Source: Eutreptiella sp. 'Long Island Sound 2002' (taxonomy: Eukaryota; Euglenozoa; Euglenophyceae; Eutreptiales; Eutreptiaceae). Taken from it: a stretch of 64,000 bases of DNA. Where the stretch lies: NCBI GenBank assembly GCA_964036045.1, contig OZ038388.1, forward strand, positions 5,928,058-5,992,057, in the 5' to 3' direction. Under the pieces are notes generated by a model. It was not told the DNA's origin, did no database searches, and worked only from the letters and a program-made list of their open reading frames with translations. The translations under genes were made by a program, and so were the position numbers. This document shows positions 41,236 to 51,649 of the stretch, piece after piece (position 1 is the first letter of the stretch; every line of letters begins with the position of its first letter).

Positions 41236-41969
41236 GCAGGCCAGGGAGTGCTGCAAGGTGTGCAAGACCTGATTGCAGAGTTGGTAGCGAAAGGGTACAT
41301 AATTGTATACACAGACGGGTCCTCAAAAAGATTCAGCCACAGAGACATGTGCAAGGCAAGTGGCGTCGGTGTATTCGCAACAAAAGATGAACAAGGACCA
41401 GAAGTGCGTTCCCGCGGCTACGTACCGACGCGTCACAGGCAAACAAACAACGGTGCGGAGCTATGGGCAGCACTGGAAGCTCTACAGGGGTTTTGGGTGC
41501 CGAAACTGGCAATCATCACCAACTCATAGTATCTGCAACTAGGAGCGACCGGCAGAGCACAGCACTGGAAGTCAAAAGGGTGGACGACAACATCCGGCAA
41601 GCTGCAAGTCCACGTGCCCGTCTGGGAAATGCTGCTCCAGGAAATGGCAAAGCCAGGCAAAGAAGTCAGGTGGGAACACGTCCCAGCACATGTCAACATG
41701 CAAGGGAATGAGATGGCGAATGGACTAGCGATGGAAGGCATGTGCTCAAGTCCACTGTGGTCCCAACAAGTCCCACAGCAATCGTCATCCGGATCGGCCC
41801 CCACGGTGGGGTTGAGAGGAGGGTGTGGATCAGAGTCAGAGGACACCAAAGCGCCGTGGTCATCCTTGGGTATGGTACCCGTGGACAGTGATGAAATGAC
41901 AAGGAGAAGCGTCCGGGGAACCTGCACCACACGGAACAGAATCATGCAATTCATGCAGTTCAGGCAGTG
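41236..41969 (+). pseudogene. LINE B RNase H
   Basis: GYIIVYTDGSSKRFSHRDMC (first Asp), TRHRQTNNGAELWAALEALQ (Glu), KLAIITNS followed by TAG where the third Asp (IITDS) is expected Asn, then a change of frame to EVRWEHVPAHVNMQGNEMAN, the closing His motif. The N for D change and the stop suggest loss of activity. Confidence 0.8.
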
Positions 41970-42995
41970 AGGAAACAGGGGTAGGGTGCACACAAATGGG
42001 AGGTTGGGGGGAAGAGATGTCTCAACAAACGGAGTCCGAATCACAGTCTTTCAGCACGGATGTGAGTGACACAAGGCGGCAACATAAGAGACGAAAGTTC
42101 AAGAAAAGCGGAAACCCGGGACAAGGCCGCTAACTTCTGCGCTCATGATGCCCGCATCTGGACTGCGGTATCTGTACAGGTATCATACCTGCAAATGCCT
42201 GAACGCCCGAAATCTGCATCTTGACGTAGAGGAAACCGTTGACGTGAGCTCCGCGTTGTGTTGCGAAGCACGGCAGCAAAGAAGCCAAGCAACGGCAACA
42301 GCTGTGTACAGACACAAACTCTGCGTCCTGTCGCGGAGGAGCTCTCTAGCGTGATGCCACCAAGAAAGCTATGCGAGAGGCGGGGGCCACATCAGTATCG
42401 ACATGGTCCATATACATAAGTCAATCCGGCCTCCCAGAAAATCAAGCCCTAGCAAGAACGCCAGCGTTTCAAGGTACAAGCACTGAGCCAGCTATACGCC
42501 TCAGCGGAAGAAGGATTGAGAGCTGTCAATGTGGAGCTAAACACTATGGCCTGGGCCCGTAATCAACAAATGTGGCTTCGACTGGATCAACCTCACAACA
42601 CAAGGATGCACTGTGAAATTGTGGACAATGATGGAGAACCATTGCTAATGAACAATCAAGAACTCTACTCGGTGATGGTCCAAATCAACTGGACCCTAAA
42701 GACTCAGGCTCTGACAAACATGCAGATTCCGTGGCGACCCAAGAGTGCTGGCAAGTGGCATCCGTTCCAATGGGAGGCAATCCTCCACTGCCCAACGGTA
42801 GAGGGCCACAGAGCAGTGCCTTCCTCTGTGAGCAGAAATGGAGACTGCCTGCATGTGTGGCCGACGGGCCGAGCTGATCTCATAAGGCTGTTTCAAAAAA
42901 CGCTCTTCAGGCAAGCAGATCCGGTATCAGGGGACGCTTTACGGTTCCTCTACACGTTGCTGAGCACGCCGCCATGCGAACGGCGATATGCCTGA
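41970..42995 (+). pseudogene. LINE B C-terminal domain
   Basis: From 42516 a clean frame reads VNVELNTMAWARNQQMWLRL, DNDGEPLLMNNQELYSVMVQ, WHPFQWEAILHCPTVEGHRA and FRQADPVSGDALRFLYTLLS, ending TGA 42993. LINE A ends with the same domain (18.7-18.98 kb). The Q/E-rich helical start suggests a coiled coil. Function unknown; a C-terminal domain after RNase H may bind template RNA, but this is only inference. Confidence 0.6.
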
Positions 42996-42999
42996 AAGG

Positions 43000-43194
43000 A
43001 GCCAGCAAGCAGGGAGGGGGTAAGACGAGGCAGAGACTCTGGGGAGAGAGGGACAGAGAGAATGGTTGGGGAGGGTGAAAAGGAAGTAACACCCCGTGGG
43101 GAGGGTGAGAAGGAAGAGAAAACCTCGTGGGAGGGTGAGGAGGGCGAGACACCGAGAGAGAGAGAGGGCAAGACATAGAGAGAGAGAGAGTGGG
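43000..43194. repeat. GA-rich low-complexity region downstream of LINE B
   Basis: G/A-rich text with GGGGAGGGTGA-type and (GA)n words. It has no coding support and passes into the head of a REP copy. Confidence 0.6.
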
Positions 43195-43505
43195 CAAGAC
43201 GCACACAGAGAGAGAGAGAAGCCCACAGAGCGAAAGGCGAGAGGGAGAGAGAGAGAGAGAGAGAGAGACCCGCAGAGCGAGGGTTAGGGAATTAACCGGC
43301 ATTGTGGGAGGGTGGTGGGTGCGAGCTGACCCAGATGTACAGATGGCCAAGGCCAAAGCACAATCAAAAGCCACCTCGAGTGGTACAGAACTGGTCTGCG
43401 CTGAAGTGCAGCAAGGCAAAACACTGAACTGTGTGGTGATGACCATGCGCTTATGACACGGTGGCGTATGCGAACCCAGTATCCGTTGCCTCATGGCCCG
43501 GCCCG
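43195..43505 (+). repeat. REP dispersed repeat, near full length
   Basis: GCACACAGAGAGAG head, (GA)n, CCCGCAGAGCGAGGGTTAGG, core and TTGCCTCATGGCCCGG end, matching 2686-3010 throughout. Confidence 0.85.
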
Positions 43506-45030
43506 CGGGCGTGGCTGGGAGCGCATAGCATGTATGGCCGGCCGATATGCAGAGTCGTCGGGACAGCCATCGAGCGCCCCCCAGGCGGCCCAGATCGGCC
43601 CTCAAATCAAATCAAATCAAATCCCACCTAGAACTCCCCCCCCCCCCCCAACCGACCCTCCCAACCCTCCCCCCCCATCCCGACCGGTCTTAGCCCCGGC
43701 TAAGGTGCGGTTAGAGGGTCGCCAGGGATAAGATAAACCAGGTGCAAAGCCCCCAAACGACAGGGCCTGGGTGTTCTTCCTTTTGGGGAGGGCATGGTAA
43801 CGGTGCCGGGTGTAAGTGCCCCCGCACAAAACACCCCCCCCCCCAGCCCACCCCCCCCAACTCCCTACCCCGCACAACTCCCACCCCACCCCCCACCGGA
43901 CCCCCCCCTGAAGAGGCTTCGCGGGAGGGGGCGGTAGCCCCTAGGGCGTCAGCTGGGCGACACTGGCGGCACCGGCTCATGTGCGGCCGCCTGCACAGGG
44001 GGAGGGAGGTGGGGCGGCATTGGCAGCAATTCACTCATAGAGCCTCCTACCGGGATTCCGTGGACCAACCCCACACCCTAGCCTAATAAGCGCCCGACTC
44101 TGGAACCCGGCGGTAGCTTGGGAATGAGCAGCCACCCCCCCCCCCCCCCCCCCGCCTGTGGCAGCTGGCACATGGGTGCTGCCACGGAAAACTGGGTCAC
44201 TGGGTCGAGGGCAAAGCCTCTGGAACTGGGTCCTGGGCGAGTGCAGTGCCCGGGTCACACACTGGCCTGGGGGCAGGTGACACCACGTCTCCAAGTAGGG
44301 AGCAGGGAGCAGGGAGCGGGGAGGGAGGGACGACATGTGACAGATGATGCCCGGCAGAACCCTCCATGACCCGTGAGGGGCGAGGGTCAGTGGCGAAGTC
44401 ACCAGCGGTGGGTCCTGCAGCCGGCACCCGGCGCGGGTCACACACAGCCCTGAGCGAGCCCCCCACGGGAGGATGTCATGAACTACTTGTGGGTAGTGCC
44501 CTACGCCGGGCGGAACCCTCCAACATTGGGTTGCTGGCAAGACTTGAGGGTGCACCTAATGAGGAGGCCGCGTGGGGTGCGGCGCCCCACACGGTGGCCT
44601 GCTTAGGGCCAACAAAAGGGGTTCATGAAAAATCGAATGTCAAAATACTTTCACTTGCCACCACGGGGGGGACGTCTCCTTGCTTTTATACGCAACCCCC
44701 CACAAAGAAGAGGGCGGAAGCCCCCCCCCCCCCCGGGGGGGGGTTCACGGGGGGGGGGGGGTATGGTATAGAATGGTATGCCCTGGGGTCTCAGGGCGGC
44801 GCATCGCCGGCCCCTCACATTCCCCGTTCGGGGCCCGGGGTCAGGGCAGCAGCCGGCATCGACATGGGGCCGGTTGGTGCACCCAAGGGGGGGGGGGGGG
44901 TTGGCAGCTCTGTCCACCACCCCTTGCCCATCCATCCCCCTTCCTTTGGTGCTCCCGTGCCTTGCGCCGCTTAACCGCGGGCACCGCGGCTGTTCTCGCC
45001 AGGCGCCGTGTCGAGGACCGCGCAGGTGTG
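43506..45030. other. GC-rich unassigned region with homopolymer runs
   Basis: A (CAAAT)4-like tract lies at about 43601-43621. C-runs occur near 43637, 43836 and 44135, and paired C/G runs at about 44727-44761. Many frames are open because of composition. I recognise no gene. Texture resembles LINE C (Pro/Ala/Gly-rich readings), so old LINE C material is possible but unproven. Confidence 0.4.
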
Positions 45031-45430
45031 TTTGGCTGATCATTTGGTGACAATACGGGTACTTGAGCACCCATGGGGACCCACGTAGTGTTTGCTAGGC
45101 CCATGTAGCCCGTGCCATGGGCCCCCCGAAAGCCCCAAAATTGTTGTTGCATAGGCTGTTCAGTGACACTTGAAACAATTTCCCATTTCGATATTTTCCG
45201 AAGCCCTTCTGTTGCCCCTAGGATGGATTTGGGTGATCATTTGGTGACAATACGGGTACTTGAGCGCCCATGGGGACCCCTAGTGGCCGGTGGGCCCATC
45301 TAGCCCGAGCCATGGGCCCCCCAAAAGCTTCAAAATTGCTGTTCGTAGGTGGTTCAATGGCATTTGATGGGTGCACAAACTGCTTGAGCAAAAATGGATG
45401 ATTTTGCAATTTTTTTTGATATTGTGCCAC
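45031..45430. repeat. Tandem duplication, about 198-bp unit
   Basis: TGATCATTTGGTGACAATAC, then GGGTACTTGAGC(A/G)CCCATG, occurs at about 45036 and 45233. The copies also share GCCATGGGCCCCCC and CAAAATTG blocks. Confidence 0.75.
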
Positions 45431-45639
45431 TCACAATGATGAAATATGCGATGTAAAGCATGTTTTAGACCCTCTTTGTGTGTTTTTCACCCTATTTGAA
45501 TTTCGGGGGGGGGGGGGGGGGGGGGGGGGGCTCCCAAGGGGCTTGGGGCACAACCTGCTCATGTGGCTTTCCAGCCTCGGCAGATCAAAAATGGATGTTT
45601 CCGAAACCAATTTTTTTGATATTTTGACCATCCAAAATG

Positions 45640-46990
45640 ATGAAATCACCTCGCAGAGGTTGTTAGATCAAAGCCAGGCAGGCATATATAGGGGAACCCC
45701 CCCCCCCCCAATTTTGGGCCTTTTTGGGCCTATTCGCGTACCGTACCCCAAGGCGTTGAATTGGTAGTTTAACCCCTTGTAAAATCATTATTTTGTCCAA
45801 TAAACACATCCCCCAATGAGTTTTTAGTCCGGACCCCCCACCTCCCCGACCTCCCCCACTTGAAACCCACTTTTTGGAGCTTTTGAGGGAGGGCGGGCCG
45901 GGGGGGGGGGGGGTTCAAAAAATGATCCCCCCTTTTTTGGGGTCGAAAATCATGAAACTTTTGGTTTTTTTATTTTGATCGGAAAAGCTTTTTCCGGGTT
46001 CCGACTCCATGGGGTTTGTATGGGGCAGAGTGCGGCAAGCGCTGATGCAGTTCATGCACTTTTCAGCCGTTTTTGCTATGTTGGCGGTTTTGGCGACCTC
46101 GGTGCCCCCTTGGGACCCACTCCATGGGGTGTGAGTGGGGATGTTGTGACAGTATCTGCCTACTAGGATACAAAAGGACGTTTACACAGTCTGTAGCCTT
46201 GCCGAGGGCCGATCAAAACCCGTGCCAAAGACGCCAAATGACTTTTTCCACCAATAATGGCCTGTGAATGAGCCCGTGCACAACCTGCTGATGCAGTTTT
46301 TTTGCCCTAGACAACTCAAAAACCGAACTTTTCGAAATCACCTCGCAGAGGTTGTTAGATCAAAGCCACGCAGGCGTATATAGGGGAAAACGCCACATAC
46401 CCCCCCATTTTGGCCATTTTGTGGCTATTCGCGTACCCTACCCCAAGGGGTTGAATTGTGTGTTTAACCCCTTGTAAAATCATTATTTTGTCCAATAATC
46501 GCATCCCCCAATGAGTTTTTGGTCCGGACCCCCCCAGACCCCCCCCACTTGAAACCCACTTTTTTCAGGTTTTGAGGGAGGGGGGGGGGGGAGGGGGGGG
46601 GGTCAAAAAATGACCCCCCCCTTTTTTGGGTCGAAAATCATGAATCTTTTGGTTTTTTTCGATTTTGAGCCGAAAAAGTTTTTCCGGGTCCCGACTCTAT
46701 GGGGTTTGTATGGGGCGGAGTGGGACGAGCGCTTATGCAGTTTATGCACTTTTCAGCCATTTTTGCTATGTTCGTCGACCTCGGTGACCCCGTGGTACCT
46801 ACTCTGAGGGGTGCAAGTGGGGATGTTGTGACAGTATATGCCTACTAGGATACGGAAGGACGTTTTTTGCAGTCTCTAGCCTTGCCTGGGGCCGTCCACA
46901 ACCCGTGCCAAAGACGCGAAATGACTGTTTCCACCGATAATGGCCTAGTGAATGGGCCAGTACACAACCTGCTTATGCAGTTTTTCAACC
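45640..46990. repeat. Tandem duplication, about 694-bp unit
   Basis: Both units begin GAAATCACCTCGCAGAGGTT (about 45643 and 46337). They share TTAGATCAAAGCCA, AACCCCTTGTAAAATCATTA, TTTGTCCAATAA, GGGGTTTGTATGGGGC and a terminal ACACAACCTGCT block. No coding evidence. The terminal block links this duplication to the next array. Confidence 0.8.
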
Positions 46991-48440
46991 TGGGCAGCTC
47001 AAAAATCGAAGTTTTCGAGACTTGTTTTTTTGATGTTGTGACCACCTAAAATGACCATCCAAGATATGTAAAGCATGTTTTAGGCTTTATTTGCGTGTTT
47101 TTCATCCTATTGGGGTATTAGGTCTGGGGGGGGGTCTCCCAAGGGATTGGTACACAACCTGCTTCTGCAGTTTTTCACCCTGGGCAACTCAAAAATCGAA
47201 GTTTTCAAAACTGGTTTTTATGATATTGTGATCACCTAAAATGACCATCCAAGGTATGTAAAGCAAGTTTTAGGCTGCATTTGCGTGTTTTTCATTCTAT
47301 TTGGGTATTAGGTCCCGGGGGGGGGGGGGGGGGTCTCCCCAGGGATTGGTACACAACCTGCTAGTGCAGTTTTTCAACCTGGCCAGCTCAAAAATCGAAG
47401 TTTTTGAAACTTGTTTTTTTGATATTGTCACCACTTAAAATGACCATCCAAGGTATGTAAAGCATGTTTTAGGCCGTATTTACATGTTTTTCACCCTATT
47501 TGGGTATTAGGTCCGGGGGGGGGGGTCCCAAGGGATTGGTACACAACCTGCTTATGCAGTTTTTCACCCTGGGCAGCTCAAAAATCGAAGTTTTCGAAAC
47601 TGGTTTTTATGATATTGTGATCACCCAAAATGACCATCCAAGGTATGTAAAGCATGTTTTAGGCCGTATTTACGTGTATTTCACCCTATTTGGGTATTAG
47701 GTCCCGGGGGGGGGGGGGGTGTCTCCCAAGGGATTGGTACACAACCTGCTTATGCAGCTTTTCACCGTGGCCAGCTCAAAAATCGAAGTTTTTGAAACTT
47801 GTTTTTGTGATGTTGTGATCACCTAAAATGACCATCCAAGGTATGTAAAGCATGTTTTAGGCCGTATTTACATGTTTTTCACCCTTTTGGGTATTGGCCG
47901 CAACGGGGGGGGGGGGGGGTCTCCCAAGGGATTGGTACACAACCTGCTAGTGCAGTTTTTCACCTCGGGCAGCTCAAAAATCGAAGTTTTCAAAACTTGT
48001 TTTTTTGATATTGTCACCACTTAAAATGATCATCCAAGGTATGTAAAGCATTTTTTTAGGCGTATTTATGTATTTTTTTACCCTATTTAGGGTGTGTGTG
48101 GCTTGGGGTAGATTCTCTGCGAGTTGGACTTGCCGAAGGCAATAGAATTTTTTTCTTGATTCCATGATCACCTAAAATGATCATCCATGGTATGTAAAGC
48201 ATGTTTTAAGTTGCATTTATTCATTTTTCACCCTATTTGGGTATTTGGCGTGGGGGGGGGGGTCCCAAGGGGTTGGTACACAACCCGCTAATGCAGTTTT
48301 TCACCGAGGACAACTCAAACATCGAAGCTTTCGAAAATTTTTTTTTGATGCCTTGATCATCTAAAATGACCATGCCACGCACGTAAAGCATGTCTTAGGC
48401 CGTATTTATGGGAATGCCGTGCACACGGTGCGAAGTTTTG
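46990..48440. repeat. Tandem array of 190-200-bp units, about eight copies
   Basis: GTATGTAAAGCATGTTTTAG-type words recur at about 47066, 47256, 47455, 47645, 47843, 48041, 48192 and 48382. Each unit has CACCCTATTTGGGTATTAGG, a G-run of variable length, CCCAAGGGATTGGTACACAA, CCTGCT(T/A)(A/G)TGCAG and CTCAAAAATCGAAGTTTT. One unit is shortened (about 151 bp) and carries a variant segment. A related orphan unit is at 49195-49500. Confidence 0.85.
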
Positions 48441-48790
48441 GGTGTCGGCAAATACTCGAAACCTAGTTTCGGCCCCTTTTCACAAGTCTTTTGTTCCGTA
48501 CCAGGGTTTTTTTTAGCTTCCTAAGCATTTAGGATGTGGCATATTTGAATTGTAAAGCATTTTTGCCCATTTTCAACCATTTCCCCCTATTTCCTCCCCC
48601 GCATGGGCGTTAGCGCACTTGAGTTGGGGTTAGGGACTCACAGTCCACACTTCGGTGTGGCCCCTCGAGTTGGTGTTATGATGTCCATGGCTTCTATCGT
48701 GCAAGGGTGGAGCACCTCTTTGCACGGTTGTAGCAATGGAGGATTGTCCGCAATGTCTGGACAGGCTCTACAACGGAGCAGCACGGCCAT

Positions 48791-49060
48791 GTGCGTATTT
48801 TACTCCACCTTACTCGGTTTTGCATTCGCACACAGATTAGGTATCAACCCTATGGACCTTGGCCTCATGTGCCAGAGTCTGTATGGGCAAAGGAGGAGGC
48901 AACCATTGCAGAGGAGGAAAATGATGACGGTGTTTGTTGCCAATTGTGTGGCCACCGTCCTGGTGATATATCCGAATGTGGCACTTGCCACTTGAACATG
49001 TGTCTATCTTGCATGCCCTTGCATAGTTGTATTTTACAAGGCTGCTTTGCTTGTTCATAA
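48791..49060 (+). CDS. Small cysteine-rich (zinc-cluster-like) ORF, possibly partial
   Basis: The C-terminal half reads EEENDDGVCCQLCGHRPGDI, SECGTCHLNMCLSCMPLHSC and LQGCFACS: Cys-x2-Cys, Cys-x2-Cys and Cys-x2-Cys pairs spaced like a PHD/RING-type zinc-binding module, with an acidic stretch before. It lies inside a segment (about 48.43-49.2 kb) that interrupts the 190-bp array. CATTCGCACACAG at about 48822-48834 could be a splice acceptor, so this may be the last exon of a gene or retrocopy. No close family recognised, and no homology test was possible. Confidence 0.35.
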   Translation: MRILLHLTRFCIRTQIRYQPYGPWPHVPESVWAKEEATIAEEENDDGVCCQLCGHRPGDISECGTCHLNMCLSCMPLHSCILQGCFACS

Positions 49061-49194
49061 CGACAGTTGATTACCAAGTTGAAGGCAGTTTCCTTGTTCT
49101 CATGTGGGCTTTGCTGCTTCGCTGTGCTACGTGGCAGATGAGAGGTATTCGTGGGTGAGTATCCCAGCCTCTGTGTGCGCAATATGCACGCAGT

Positions 49195-49560
49195 GCGAAT
49201 GCAGTGCAAGAACTTCCCCTATGTGTTTTTCACCGTATTGGGTATTGGGTGCGCGGGGGGGGGGGGGGGGGCTCCCAAGGGATTGGTACACAACTTGCCG
49301 ATGCCGTTTTTCACCCCGGGCAGCTCAAAAATCGAAGTTTCCGAAAACTTTTTTTTTTGATACCGTGATCACCTAAGATGACCAACCAAGATCTGTAAAG
49401 CATGTTTTAGCCCATAATTATGTAGTTTTTACCCTATCTTGGGTGTGTGTTGCTTGGGGTAGGTGGTCTGCGAGGTGGACTTGCCGAAGGCAATAAAATA
49501 TCCTATGTAAAGCATTTTTTCGCCCCCTTTGTGTGTTCTTCACCCTTTTTGGATGTTTTG
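49195..49560. repeat. Orphan units of the 190-bp repeat
   Basis: A unit with a long G-run (about 49255-49270), CCCAAGGGATTGGTACACAA and GTAAAGCATGTTTTAG is followed by a variant containing GCTTGGGGTAG and GGACTTGCCGAAGGCAATA, which also occurs near 48110-48145. Confidence 0.75.
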
Positions 49561-49570
49561 AGGGGGGGGG

Positions 49571-49822
49571 GGGGGTTAGTTATAGACTCTAGGTATGTAA
49601 AGGACGGGTTTGGATCGGTTCGAAAGTGGAAAGCAAATGGGTGGCGATTGGCGTCGGAAGCCCAAGTTGCCCACAGGGAACTGTGGGAAGATGTGCTTAC
49701 AATCCTACATAGGCTCGGTGATCGATTTCAGATTCTTGGGTGTCCGTCCCACGAGGGAGTCCCGGGAAATGAAAGAGCTAACAACCTCGCTAACACTGGC
49801 ACGAACATGGCACATGCTTAGC
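49571..49822 (+). pseudogene. LINE RNase H fragment (LINE E)
   Basis: SVRKWKANGWRLASEAQVAH, WEDVLTILHRLGDRFQILGC and PSHEGVPGNERANNLANTGT show the closing motif of retrotransposon RNase H (SH-x-G-x-x-GNE-x-A). Upstream the fragment is cut at a G-run beside the repeat units. It is not collinear enough with LINE A or B to call it the same family. Confidence 0.7.
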
Positions 49823-49945
49823 TCCACCAACCCTCTCCAAGTACGTCCCGAGCCTTGAACGCTTTGTAGACTTTCAGTCTCCTAGTCCGTGTGACTCTGT
49901 GTTGTTTTCCATTTCTGGATCTAAGTGCCGTAGGCTGGAGGTCCG

Positions 49946-50302
49946 ATGCCTCGACCAAAGGGCGTCAAGAAGTTAGAGCATGTGGCAAGTGGCGCACTGT
50001 TGGATGAAGAGAGGTTGGCGTTCTCAGAACTAGTGGATTTCATAGTAGATCTAGTTCCTCTCCAGCTGTGGGTTGGATGGACTGAGAACTATCTCTGCAT
50101 TTGCATTCTGCAGCTTGAGGGAGACTTACGTCTCTCACGCCTTGTGGCATCCGCATTCCGAGTGGTTGCGCTTCACTTTTCGGACGTTGTAGTAAATGTA
50201 GGCAGTAAAACAGGAACGCATGTGTGCTATGCCATCGGGACTGGGACGATCCCAACTCGATCTGGCGTCAAGATCATCAAGGCAAGTGTAACGAGGGACT
50301 AA
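49946..50302 (+). pseudogene. Unassigned ORF downstream of LINE E RNase H
   Basis: It reads MPRPKGVKKLEHVASGALLD, LVDFIVDLVPLQLWVGWTEN and VVVNVGSKTGTHVCYAIGTG. It may be LINE-derived because it lies between the RNase H fragment and a zinc-finger-like remnant. No motif is recognised; a small host ORF cannot be excluded. Confidence 0.25.
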
Positions 50303-50459
50303 CAAACGGGCAGCTTCCGGATGTGGTTCCAGGGGTGGGCGCCGGCAATGCACACGGTGCGAACGGCGTTTGTGGGGGACCCTCCGTCCTCGGGCAAAGT
50401 GTTGTGGCACCTCCACCGAGATGCACGGTTCAGTCTATGAGGTGAGCGAGTGCGAGTCA

Positions 50460-50640
50460 CTCAGAGGGGCGCAGTACCCTTGGCGCAATGAGCCACTCGA
50501 GGTTCAATGACTGCTGTTTGCACCGCGAGTCACTAGAACACTTGGTGCACAGTTGCCATTCAAATGGGATGCCCCGGACTCAACCCTCCCCCGCCCCCCT
50601 ACCCTCTCTCCCGTTGCCTACTCTGGGTACGGCATGATGG
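50460..50640 (+). pseudogene. LINE C-terminal zinc-finger-like remnant
   Basis: One frame contains SHSRFNDCCLHRESLEHLVH followed by SCHSNGMP: the Cys...Glu-Ser-x-x-His-x-x-x-x-Cys pattern found after RNase H in several LINE clades. It supports LINE E continuing to about 50.65 kb. Confidence 0.5.
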
Positions 50641-51640
50641 AAATAGAACATGTCCTCAAAACTGCTCCTACCAAGGTTGTATTCGTCCTTCCCCGACTAC
50701 TTGAGTTCATGTTTAAGTCGCTGTTTGGTGTGATCTTTGGTGCTGGACCGCAAGACATGGCTACTATGGGAAATGCTTTTCCTTGAATACGATGTTGAGT
50801 TGTTTGTGTCCAATCTGGAATTGGCCCCATCATTTGGAGTACCGCTGGTGGACTACGCATGATGGAAGTGCAGGCGTGCATTTGTCCGAATTGGCCCTGG
50901 ACGGTTCCTTGCTGTCACACGTTTGGTTTTGGCATACGCCAGAGTTGCCTTTGTGCTCTCCCTTTTCCTGCGGGCTTGGCTTGTATGACGTGTTTTACCA
51001 GTGCCTTGATACGAGTATGGGACGCTAGTCCGGTGCCCACTAAGCCCGGTGCGAGACACTGATTTGCCATGGTGTGTAGCCGCCAGTTTTTTTGCGTGGA
51101 GTGGCCATGGTGCAACCGCTTGAGCTCGACCCCTGTCTGAGGTGCTATCGTCCGCCGTCTATTATGTCTCGCTGTTTCTTATATTATCGATGGCTGACTC
51201 GCCTTGTTCAGTGTGTAGGTTGACGGGTTCTAGGTGGTGATATTGCCGACCGAGGTAGGTGGGGAGTTTGGCCTTCGGCAATCCAGGTTCCTCCTCAATA
51301 GGGAGGTTTATCTTATGCAAGTACTCATCGCTCAGTCAGGTGTCCATGAAGTAACTTTATGCAGTGTTCATATACTCAATGATTGTTCATATTTGATGCA
51401 CTCAAATGGAACCTTCAGAGTCGTTCTGGGTGGCGGCCAATGATAGCTCTCTGTCTCTCATTCAGTCAGTGGCGTTGGGCGCACGGATCTCCGGATTGCC
51501 TTGGTTTTGTAGCTAGAAGGAATTGTGCCGGTGCCGTGCATGTGCGCTCACCGCCCACTGCATCCTGTCTCTCTAGGATTACACGTGCACACCCGCCTCT
51601 CGCCCCGCTACGGGGTGTGTGTGCCCATGTGCCCGTCTAG
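50641..51640. other. Unassigned region
   Basis: Several short open frames, none with recognisable motifs, and no repeat noted. Confidence 0.4.
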
Positions 51641-51649
51641 GCTCGTTGT

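Larger units (their letters stand above)
30367..43000 (+). mobile_element. LINE B: APE-type LINE with RNase H, interrupted by a VIPER-like element
   Basis: Order: spliced leader, ORF1, endonuclease, RT (YADD), Cys/His cluster, RNase H and a C-terminal domain. It is collinear with LINE A and shares motifs at each step. The coding part ends at 42993. GA-rich sequence and a REP copy follow to 43505; whether these belong to the element is unclear. A possible CCCGGCCC direct repeat (30359-30366 and 43497-43504) is low-complexity and weak. The element is split at 35397-40613. Stops and frameshifts mark it as inactive. Confidence 0.8.

Noticed and set aside
30359-43504. CCCGGCCC as the target duplication of LINE B
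   Set aside because: The repeat is low-complexity GC, lies beside C-runs and a REP end, and no host frame is restored, so it is not reliable.
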